DNA from: Dehalococcoidia bacterium
GTDB lineage: Bacteria; Chloroflexota; Dehalococcoidia; Dehalococcoidales; Fen-1064
NCBI GenBank assembly: GCA_011192055.1
Contig: DUES01000162.1
Location: 10,820 to 23,751 of the forward strand
Reading direction: 5' to 3'
DNA length: 12,932 nt
This document shows positions 7,364 to 12,932 of the stretch, piece by piece. Within the stretch, counting starts at the first letter, position 1. Every line of letters begins with the position of its first letter. Position numbers and translations under genes: made by a program. The notes under the pieces are model-generated. The model ran no database searches and was not told the DNA's origin. It worked only from the letters and a program-made list of their open reading frames with translations.

Positions 7364-7762
7364 ATGGGGCTTGATATAGGAGACAAAAGGATAGGGGTTG
7401 CCCTCAGTGACCCATCCGGCATACTGGCCACTCCGTTCACCATTATCGAGTGCGAGTCCCCGGAGAAAGACCTCGAGGCAATTGCGCACATTGTCAGCCA
7501 CAAAGAAGTCGGCATAATCATTGTGGGTCTGCCCCGTTCGATGGACGGGGAAATCCGAGGGCAAGCTCTCAAGGTGCAGGGCTTTGTTAAGCAACTCCTC
7601 CACTATGTCGATATACCGGTGGAGTTCAGGGATGAGCGCCTGACATCGGTAACTGCAAAACGCCTGATGCAGGGCAGCAGAAAAAAAACCCGCAACAAGG
7701 TACGTTATGATGCTGCAGCAGCCGCAGTGATACTGCAGAGTTACCTGGAAGAAGGACGCTGA
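7364..7762 (+). CDS. ruvX: RuvX/YqgF family RNase H-fold nuclease
   Basis: The family was proposed as a Holliday junction resolvase and is linked in E. coli to 16S rRNA 5'-end processing. The RNase H-like fold is complete: GLDIGDKRIGVALSD (2-16) with catalytic Asp4, IIVGLPRSMDGEIRGQA (52-68), FRDERLTSVTA (88-98), and KVRYDAAAAAVILQ (112-125) with Asp116. At 132 residues it is close to the usual 135-140. The ATG at 7364 lies 18 bases beyond the only SD-like site, GGAGG (7341-7345, inside the end of alaS), which is long. ACG codons at 7352 and 7355 are in frame at 6 and 9 bases and would add T-T-R-S or T-R-S before Met-Gly-Leu-Asp, resembling the M-R-x-M-G-L-D start of relatives. I keep ATG as the safe call. 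alaS-ruvX adjacency is common in bacteria. The gene starts 14 bases after alaS stops. Confidence 0.93.
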   Translation: MGLDIGDKRIGVALSDPSGILATPFTIIECESPEKDLEAIAHIVSHKEVGIIIVGLPRSMDGEIRGQALKVQGFVKQLLHYVDIPVEFRDERLTSVTAKRLMQGSRKKTRNKVRYDAAAAAVILQSYLEEGR

Positions 7763-7764
7763 TT

Positions 7765-8289
7765 TTGAATCATCAACTGAAATTAGATGGTTTACTTGAC
7801 CGGCAGTTTCTGCGTAATCCTAAACCATTTATACTGCAAAGTCTCGCTGCTTTCATTATTAGTGCCATAATTTTATATTTTGTAGAAATACTGACCCATG
7901 CAGCCATAGTAGCGGCACTCGGTTCCAGCACATTTATTGTCTTTGCCATACCGCATTCCCGAACCGCCGAACCACGCAAGCTCATTGGTGGACATATTGT
8001 GGGAATTGCCGCCGGTGCTTTCTGTTACTTTGTACTTCTAACCGGTTTTCTCGAAGGAGCAGTTGAACGGTGGGAGTATGTGACATGGCTGGTCGGAGCA
8101 CTGGCGATCGGTCTTTCTATTTTTTTCATGACCATAACGAATACCGAACACCCACCGGCAGCCGGCACTGCCCTGGGTATTGTCGCGCATGTATGGTCGA
8201 ACCAGGCAATTATTTTTATGATTGTCTGCGTTGTCTGCCTGGCAGTTGTCCGTAAAATACTGGGGCACCGGCTGGTGGACCTGTACTAA
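7765..8289 (+). CDS. HPP family integral membrane protein
   Basis: A 174-residue member of the HPP family, named for its His-Pro-Pro motif. About five hydrophobic segments are visible, near residues 22-40, 46-62, 77-93, 105-123 and 147-163. The signature EHPPAAGTALG lies at 128-138 between the last two. The conserved loop GSSTFIVFAIPHSRTAEPRKLIGGH (53-77) follows segment 2. A plant/cyanobacterial relative has been linked to nitrite transport across the chloroplast envelope; most bacterial members have no assigned function, so transport of a small anion is only a guess. It has no CBS domain, unlike some longer relatives. The TTG start at 7765 is two bases after the ruvX stop, with AAGGA (7752-7756) at a good distance, so it is coupled to ruvX. 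It is an unexpected passenger in an otherwise tRNA/nucleic-acid operon. Confidence 0.9.
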   Translation: MNHQLKLDGLLDRQFLRNPKPFILQSLAAFIISAIILYFVEILTHAAIVAALGSSTFIVFAIPHSRTAEPRKLIGGHIVGIAAGAFCYFVLLTGFLEGAVERWEYVTWLVGALAIGLSIFFMTITNTEHPPAAGTALGIVAHVWSNQAIIFMIVCVVCLAVVRKILGHRLVDLY

Positions 8290-8301
8290 AAGAATCTTAG
8301 C

Positions 8302-8318
8302 CTCTCTGCCCGAGAGAG
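8302..8318 (+). repeat. Small hairpin in the HPP-tgt spacer
   Basis: CTCTCT (8302-8307), loop GCCCG, AGAGAG (8313-8318). No T-run follows, so it is not a terminator. CTCTCT could alternatively pair with the GAGAG of the tgt SD region (GGTGAGAGA, 8329-8336), which would hide the ribosome site. That switch is speculative. Confidence 0.45.
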
Positions 8319-8338
8319 TACATTACCGGTGAGAGATA

Positions 8339-9529
8339 ATGTCTGAAAATACTACGTATAACCTGGTAAAACATGGTTTCGGATACCGGGCACGCGCGGG
8401 CGAACTGGTAACACCTCATGGGACTGTTCCCACGCCGGTACTGCTGCCGGTAGGCAGCCAGGCTACAGTGAAGACACTTATCCCGGAAGAGATTAAAGAT
8501 ATCGGCATGAAGATGCTGCTGTCCAATACCTACCACCTCTACCTTCGGCCGGGTATATCGACAATAGAAAAACTTGGTGGTTTACATAAGTTCATGGGCT
8601 GGGACGGTGCAATCCTGACGGACAGTGGAGGATACCAGGTTTTCAGCCTTTCGGGTTTGAGGAAAGTAAACGATGAAGGTGTGCTCTTTCACTCACACAT
8701 TGACGGCAGCAAGCATTTCCTCAGTCCGGAGCTTGTGGTGGGGTACCAGGAAGCGCTTGGTTCCGATATTGCCATGGTCCTGGATGAGTGCCCGGCAGTT
8801 GATGCCGGTATCAGAAAAGTACGGGATGCCATGCAGCGTACGCACATGTGGGCAGAGCGATGTCTGAAAGCACACAGCCGCAAAGACCAGGCCCTCTACG
8901 CAATTGTCCAGGGTGGCATTTATCCTGAGCTAAGACAGGAATCAGCGGATTACCTGGTATCACTGGACTTCCCGGGTTATGCTATCGGTGGACTTTGTAT
9001 CGGTGAACCGAAACAGGTAACGCTGGATATCACCGAACAAACGGCAGCCCTGCTTCCTGAAAACAAGCCCCGTTACCTGATGGGTGTCGGCTCACCGGAA
9101 GACATAGTCGAAGGAACAGCCCGCGGGATAGACATATTCGACAGCGCCCTGCCGACACGCGTCGCACGTAATGGTGCTCTTTTCACATCATCCGGACGGG
9201 TAAACATCCGCAATGCCGTGTACAGTCAAATGGCGGAACCTGTTGATACCGGATGCAACTGCTATACCTGCCGCACGTTCCCGGCCGCCTATCTCCACCA
9301 CCTGTTCAAGAGCCGGGAATTGCTTGCCTACAGGCTGGCTACAGTACACAACCTTACCTTCATTGCCAACCTTGTCCGCAGAATGCGGGAGTCAATTCTA
9401 AACGGTACGTTCGAGTCTTTCCGCACGGATTTTCTTGCCCGCTACCGTCCTACCAATGAGCAGACCCGACTTGAGCAGAAGCAGAAGTGGCTGCGTGCAA
9501 AAAATGCAGGACAGCAGCAAAACAACTAA
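8339..9529 (+). CDS. tgt: tRNA-guanine transglycosylase (queuosine pathway)
   Basis: Exchanges guanine 34 in the anticodon of tRNA-Asp, -Asn, -His and -Tyr for preQ1, the step that commits those tRNAs to queuosine. The 396-residue TIM-barrel protein has every landmark. DSGGYQVFS (95-103) carries Asp95, and VLDECPA (147-153) carries the base-recognition Asp149. Also present are YAIVQGGIYPELR (187-199), AIGGLCIGEP (215-224), and the nucleophile Asp268 in GIDIFDSALPTR. The zinc site is Cys306, Cys308, Cys311 and, 25 residues later, His337, matching the bacterial C-x-C-x2-C-x25-H spacing. The usual FDCV before LPTR reads FDSA here, a mild variant next to the nucleophile. ATG at 8339 follows GGTGAGAG. 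It is last in the alaS operon, and its stop codon overlaps the stop of the convergent flavoprotein gene. No preQ1 synthesis gene is in the window. Confidence 0.97.
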   Translation: MSENTTYNLVKHGFGYRARAGELVTPHGTVPTPVLLPVGSQATVKTLIPEEIKDIGMKMLLSNTYHLYLRPGISTIEKLGGLHKFMGWDGAILTDSGGYQVFSLSGLRKVNDEGVLFHSHIDGSKHFLSPELVVGYQEALGSDIAMVLDECPAVDAGIRKVRDAMQRTHMWAERCLKAHSRKDQALYAIVQGGIYPELRQESADYLVSLDFPGYAIGGLCIGEPKQVTLDITEQTAALLPENKPRYLMGVGSPEDIVEGTARGIDIFDSALPTRVARNGALFTSSGRVNIRNAVYSQMAEPVDTGCNCYTCRTFPAAYLHHLFKSRELLAYRLATVHNLTFIANLVRRMRESILNGTFESFRTDFLARYRPTNEQTRLEQKQKWLRAKNAGQQQNN

Positions 9530-10503
9530 CTTCCGGCGTCCATTCCCTGAAGTCGCTTGATAATAGTCCCGGCTTCACTGATAATACCGTCGATTATGTC
9601 TTTGACACTTGGTATATCCCGGCACAGACCAACCACCTGGCCTACTGTGAAGAGGGCATTACTTATTTCGCCGCTGTTATAAGCATCCCTCACCCTGTCG
9701 CCGCTTATCATGGCAAGAATCTCTTCCAGTGGAGCACCGCTTTCTTCCAACTGGAGTACCTGCTGGGCAAATTCGGTCCTTACAACTCTTTCGGTATTCT
9801 TTATGGCTTTATGTACCAGCATGGTGTCGGCTTCACCAAGCTCCAACAGCCATTGTTTTGCCTTCTCATGCAGCATACATTCCTTGCTGATGGTGAAACG
9901 GGTACCCATCAGTACGCCCTCGGCACCGAGAGAAAGGGCTGAAACAAATCCACGGGCATCTGCAATACCACCGGCGGCAACAACCGGAATATTCACAGCA
10001 TCGACGCATGCCGGAATAAGAACGGACGAAGCTACATCATCGGGCAGGGGATGGCCTGCCGACTCGAAACTGACCACGCTGACTGCATCTACTCCGACAC
10101 GCTCTGCTGCCCGGGCATGCTTTGTTCCGCCAATCTTATGCATGACGACTGCGCCGCCATCCTTGAGCAACTTCATATACGGTTCCGGACTGCGTCCGGA
10201 TGTTTCGATGATACGCACACCTTCTTCGAGAGCCGTGGAAAAATACTCCTCGTAGTTTACGGGTCGCATTGTCGGTAACAGCGTAACGTTTACACCGAAG
10301 GGTTTATCCGTCAGGCTCTGTGTTTTCCTAATTTCATTACGCAATTCATCAGCCGTAGCATGATTTAACGAGGTTATCATACCCAGCCCACCTGCATTGG
10401 AAACAGATGCAACGAGTTCGGCGCGTGAAAGTCCTCCTCCCAGTGCACCCTGGATTATGGGATATCTGGTGCCCATCATCTCGGTAAGTCTGGTTTTGAA
10501 CAC
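9526..10503 (-). CDS. NMO/2-nitropropane dioxygenase-family flavoprotein A
   Basis: A 325-residue FMN-dependent TIM-barrel enzyme of the nitronate monooxygenase family (also related to FabK enoyl-ACP reductases). Visible landmarks are the N-terminal YPIIQGALGG (14-23) and VSNAGGLGMI (34-43), and VNVTLLPT (71-78). The putative catalytic His151 is in SFESAGHPLPDDV, and the FMN-phosphate binding pair is AAGGIADARG (176-185) plus GAEGVLMGTRF (193-203). The AGHPxxDD form differs from the GGHRG form of characterised class I NMO enzymes, so nitronate is not a safe substrate call. It is clearly a paralog of the third gene (11786-12760): both begin MFKTR and share the segments RSLTDKPF-like, NVTLLPT, ARPVNY-like and ETSGRSPEPY. 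The GTG start at 10503 has AAAGGGG upstream. A hairpin element lies just before it, and its end overlaps tgt by four bases. Confidence 0.87.
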   Translation of the reverse strand: MFKTRLTEMMGTRYPIIQGALGGGLSRAELVASVSNAGGLGMITSLNHATADELRNEIRKTQSLTDKPFGVNVTLLPTMRPVNYEEYFSTALEEGVRIIETSGRSPEPYMKLLKDGGAVVMHKIGGTKHARAAERVGVDAVSVVSFESAGHPLPDDVASSVLIPACVDAVNIPVVAAGGIADARGFVSALSLGAEGVLMGTRFTISKECMLHEKAKQWLLELGEADTMLVHKAIKNTERVVRTEFAQQVLQLEESGAPLEEILAMISGDRVRDAYNSGEISNALFTVGQVVGLCRDIPSVKDIIDGIISEAGTIIKRLQGMDAGS

Positions 10504-10522
10504 TGTACTTGCCCCTTTCTAT

Positions 10523-10598
10523 AAAACAGTGGGTACTACCTGGTCCCGGTAACGGCAGTACCCACTTATCTACTAATGATCAAACGGTTGACTGTTTT
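10523..10598 (-). terminator. Nested inverted repeats between flavoproteins B and A: terminator or attenuator
   Basis: On the minus strand AGTGGGTACT (10566-10557) pairs perfectly with AGTACCCACT (10537-10528) around a 19-base loop, followed by GTTTTAT. This is a plausible intrinsic terminator 40 bases past the stop of gene B. Separately, AAAACAGT (10598-10591) is a perfect inverted repeat of ACTGTTTT (10530-10523), which comprises the last three bases of the stem plus the T-run. The second pairing would therefore compete with terminator formation. The SD of gene A follows only about 10 bases downstream, so read-through regulation is possible. Simple termination is the default reading. Confidence 0.6.
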
Positions 10599-10605
10599 CT
10601 AAGTT

Positions 10606-11682
10606 TCAGGAGGAAAACTGTTTAGTCATTGTCTGCATTATTTCTTCAGCTTCTTTTACAGTCCGTTCAATGACAGTGGCAACGGAAGGAATGTCTTTTA
10701 TTCTACCGGCGGTCTGCCCCATCATAAGGATACCGTTTGTGACGTCCCCATCGACAATTGACTGGGTGAATAACCGACTGCCCACCGCAAAGCGCATCGC
10801 TGATCCCAGACCTCTCTGACCGCCGCCGATACCGCTCTGCTGCTTGCGCATGCTGTTGGCATATTTAAGCACTTCCGTCATTGACAGGTTCATAATTTTC
10901 TTCATGTGCAGGCCGGCGGAAACAGCATCAAAAAGCGGGAAGGATTTCTTTTCCAGCAGTTTCTCAGCAGCCGCATTCTTGAGCACACGGCAGTTAATCC
11001 CATCAAAAGCGGGGTCAATTATGGTGTCTTCCTCAGTAGAATTAACCCAGGTCTGCTTGACGGAATCAAGGACTTCAGCCTCCTCTGTAGCTGCGAGCCG
11101 GCTACCCATGGAAATACCGGAAGCACCGAGAGCCAGGGCTGCTGCCAGACCACGTCCGTCGGCATATCCGCCTGCACCGATACAGGGAACTTTGACAGCT
11201 TCGGATATTGTTGGTACCAGTACCAGTGCGCCAACATTACCTGAATGCGATGCAGCCTCATATCCGGTGATAATCAGTGCGTCAGCGCCAAGCTGCTCGG
11301 AGCGAAGAGCATGCCTGAGCATGGCTATTGTACCGATTACTTTACCGCCGTAAGCATGTACCGCCTCAATCAGCGGAGCAATCTCAGCCGGTCTTCCCAG
11401 GGCATAGTTCAGTACAGGTATTTTTTCCTCGAGAATTACGGGAATCCTTTCGGCGGCGCCTGCTCCAAGGGTCAGGTTGATACCAAATGGTTTATCTGTC
11501 TGTTCCCGGATATTCCTGATTTCCTGCCTGAGCTGGTCAGGATTAAACTGCTGCCCGGCCATAACACCAAGGCCACCTGCATTGGAAACGGCTGCAACCA
11601 GTTTGGGCGTGGTCAGCCAGTTCATTCCGGCCAGCATTATGGGGTATTTTATTCCGAATACTTCGGTCATGCCTGTTTTCAT
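10606..11682 (-). CDS. NMO/FabK-like flavoprotein B
   Basis: A 358-residue member of the same superfamily but a distinct branch from A and C. The barrel landmarks are YPIMLAGMNWLTTPKLV (13-29), VSNAGGLGVMAG (32-43) and KPFGINLTLG (64-73). His146 lies in GYEAASHSGNVGALVLVP at the position of the catalytic His, with Ser in place of Gly before it. The FMN-phosphate loop is GAGGYADGRG (169-178), followed by GASGISMGSRL (186-196). It lacks the ETSGRSPEPY block of its neighbours and carries extra residues near 250-310, including a glycine-rich SGIGGGQRGLGSAMRF stretch. ATG at 11682 follows AAAGGAGATA, a strong SD. The 103-base gap to gene C contains an exact TATAAT (11747-11742) with only a poor -35 (TTCAGG at 17), so it may have its own weak promoter. 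Substrate unknown; a 2-enoyl-thioester reductase activity is as possible as nitronate oxidation. Confidence 0.85.
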   Translation of the reverse strand: MKTGMTEVFGIKYPIMLAGMNWLTTPKLVAAVSNAGGLGVMAGQQFNPDQLRQEIRNIREQTDKPFGINLTLGAGAAERIPVILEEKIPVLNYALGRPAEIAPLIEAVHAYGGKVIGTIAMLRHALRSEQLGADALIITGYEAASHSGNVGALVLVPTISEAVKVPCIGAGGYADGRGLAAALALGASGISMGSRLAATEEAEVLDSVKQTWVNSTEEDTIIDPAFDGINCRVLKNAAAEKLLEKKSFPLFDAVSAGLHMKKIMNLSMTEVLKYANSMRKQQSGIGGGQRGLGSAMRFAVGSRLFTQSIVDGDVTNGILMMGQTAGRIKDIPSVATVIERTVKEAEEIMQTMTKQFSS

Positions 11683-11785
11683 TCTGCTATCTCCTTTTGG
11701 TCGGTTTTATTTATCCGTTCCACTGTATACCATACCGATACATTATACGGGCTATACTCCACCTCCTGAAATTGAATGGTCTATT

Positions 11786-12760
11786 CTAGCCGGAGACTCC
11801 GAAACCATTAAGACGCTTCATGATATTTCCGGCTTCACTGATAATACTATCAATGATTTCTTTGACAGTAGGGACATCACGTATCAGACCGACAATCTGA
11901 CCCACGGCTATTGATGCACTTTCCGTCTCGCCGGTAGCGTAGGCGTTTATACCCCGCTGGCCACTAATCATTGGCAGCAGTTCTTCCAGGGTAGCTCCCC
12001 GGTTCTCCATATCGAGTATCTTTTCGGTGTGCGCGGTCTTTACTACCCGGGATGCATTCTTGATTGATTTCTGGATGAGAATTGTATCCGCTTCACCAAG
12101 TCCAAGCATCCATTCCTTGACGTTTGAATGTGTGTTACACTCTTTACTGGCCATGAAGCGTGTACCCATCAGAACAGCTTCGGCGCCAAGGGCAAGTGCG
12201 GCAATAAAGCCACGGGCATCGGCGAAACCACCGGCGGCAATAACGGGTATCTTCACTGCGTCAACGGCTATCGGTATCCTGACCATGGAAGTCACTTCTT
12301 CCTGTCCGGGGTGGCCTGCAGCTTCGGTACCAAGGATGGTAACCGCATCAGCTCCTACCCGTTCCGCTGTCTTGATATCTCTTGTCCGTGTCGCCCGGTG
12401 CAATACAGTCGCACCGGCATTTTTCAGGAGCTTGATATAAGGTTCAGGACTGCGCCCCGATGTTTCTACTATGTTTACGCCTTCATCAAGTATCGTCTGG
12501 AAATAGTCTGCGTAGTTGACCGGACGGGCAGTTGGCAGGAGTGTAACATTCACAGCGAAAGGCTTATCCGTCAGGCTCCTGGTTTTCCTGATTGCTTCTC
12601 GAAAGTGGTCTAACTCGGTATAAGAGAGAGAAGCTATGATACCCATCCCACCGGCATTCGAGACAGCCGAAACAAGCTCCGGGCTGGATAGATAAGCCAT
12701 CGGTCCGGCAATAATAGGGTATTCAATTCCGAGTAATTCCGTAATTCTGGTTTTAAACAT
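11786..12760 (-). CDS. NMO/2-nitropropane dioxygenase-family flavoprotein C
   Basis: A 324-residue FMN enzyme and close paralog of gene A, about half identical by eye over the first 60 residues and colinear throughout. Landmarks: YPIIAGPMAYLSSPELV (14-30), VSNAGGMGIIAS (33-44), FAVNVTLLPTARPVNYADYF (68-87), ETSGRSPEPYIKLL (99-112), His150 in TEAAGHPGQEEV, FMN loop AAGGFADARG (175-184), and GAEAVLMGTRF (192-202). The AGHPGxxxV signature is the fuller form of the one in A. ATG at 12760 is preceded by AAGGAAGG. It is the first gene of the three-gene minus-strand cluster, behind the promoter at 12793-12821. Related genes in bacteria are often annotated as nitronate monooxygenase without biochemical proof; the likely chemistry is flavin-dependent oxidation of a small carbanion-forming acid. 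Confidence 0.88.
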   Translation of the reverse strand: MFKTRITELLGIEYPIIAGPMAYLSSPELVSAVSNAGGMGIIASLSYTELDHFREAIRKTRSLTDKPFAVNVTLLPTARPVNYADYFQTILDEGVNIVETSGRSPEPYIKLLKNAGATVLHRATRTRDIKTAERVGADAVTILGTEAAGHPGQEEVTSMVRIPIAVDAVKIPVIAAGGFADARGFIAALALGAEAVLMGTRFMASKECNTHSNVKEWMLGLGEADTILIQKSIKNASRVVKTAHTEKILDMENRGATLEELLPMISGQRGINAYATGETESASIAVGQIVGLIRDVPTVKEIIDSIISEAGNIMKRLNGFGVSG

Positions 12761-12792
12761 CTACACGTGTCCTTCCTTAATAACTGTCTTAC

Positions 12793-12821
12793 ATGTTAAC
12801 CGTGGGATACACGCATGTCAA
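12793..12821 (-). promoter_or_regulatory. Sigma-70-type promoter for the flavoprotein cluster
   Basis: On the minus strand TTGACA (12821-12816), 17 bases, TAACAT (12798-12793): a perfect -35 and a 4-of-6 -10 at ideal spacing. It leaves a short leader of about 25 bases to the ATG at 12760. An 8-bp palindrome ACACGTGT (12763-12770) lies between the SD and the start. Confidence 0.7.
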
Positions 12822-12932
12822 CCGGACGATTGAAAGGCAGATAATTGTGGTCTGCTTCATGTGTATATAGATTAGAGGTCCTGTGGTGTATTGTTATCCT
12901 CCACCGAGTATATACAGTATCTGCATCTCATC
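12822..12932. other. Right edge, no gene that can be confirmed
   Basis: Short frames remain open to the edge on both strands. On the minus strand a frame enters and ends DEMQILYILGGG at a TAA (12896-12894), which could be the C terminus of an upstream gene. On the plus strand a TTG at 12891 opens a frame, but its SD is poor. Neither can be assigned. A palindrome GTATATAC lies at 12908-12915. Confidence 0.3.

Noticed and set aside
11679..11762. 27-codon minus-strand frame from GTG 11762, ending in an ATGA overlap with the start of flavoprotein B, with AGGAGGT next to its start
   Set aside because: The SD overlaps the GTG rather than preceding it at a workable distance, no other start in the frame has an SD, and the region also holds a TATAAT. 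The overlap looks coincidental.
12894..12932. C-terminal end of an upstream gene (DEMQILYILGGG) on the minus strand
   Set aside because: Only 12 residues are visible before the edge, so it cannot be told from chance; mentioned only in the edge entry.

Overview
The window reads as a stretch of bacterial chromosome, most likely from the phylum Chloroflexota and quite possibly the class Dehalococcoidia. That placement is inference. It rests on the character of the alanyl-tRNA synthetase, on a PAC2-family gene next to a HEAT-like gene, on the frequent use of TTG and GTG starts behind strong Shine-Dalgarno (SD) sites, and on a cluster of flavin-dependent nitronate monooxygenase-like genes. I see no IS element, integrase, phage gene, CRISPR array, tRNA or rRNA.

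Layout, left to right. (1) Minus strand, 1-1035: a PAC2-family (proteasome assembly chaperone-like) gene followed by the N-terminal part of a helical-repeat gene that runs off the edge. The PAC2 gene appears to begin at a non-ATG codon (CTG or ATT). (2) Plus strand, 1464-1828: a small unit with a 51-residue single-span membrane protein and a possible 14-residue peptide, each behind a strong SD. It ends in hairpins and a terminator shared with the opposite strand. (3) Minus strand, 1859-4537: tldD and pmbA with no gap between them, forming the TldD/TldE metalloprotease pair. (4) Plus strand, 4656-9529: alaS, ruvX, an HPP-family membrane protein and tgt, run from a good sigma-70-type promoter whose divergent partner serves tldD-pmbA. 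(5) Minus strand, 9526-12821: three consecutive NMO/2-nitropropane dioxygenase-family flavoproteins, called C, B and A in order of transcription, with a good promoter upstream. The last of them meets tgt tail to tail with a 4-base overlap of reading frames.

How the parts fit: alaS and tgt serve tRNA charging and tRNA modification, and ruvX acts in nucleic-acid processing (16S rRNA maturation or Holliday junctions). TldD/TldE is a peptide-processing protease. The flavoproteins would oxidise nitronates or reduce/oxidise a related small acid or acyl substrate; their true substrates cannot be read from sequence.

This is mostly conserved housekeeping sequence. I did not find a convincing new multi-gene system. 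The best leads are the small-ORF unit at 1464-1828, the nested inverted repeats at 10523-10598 between two flavoprotein genes, and the three-paralog flavoprotein cluster itself.
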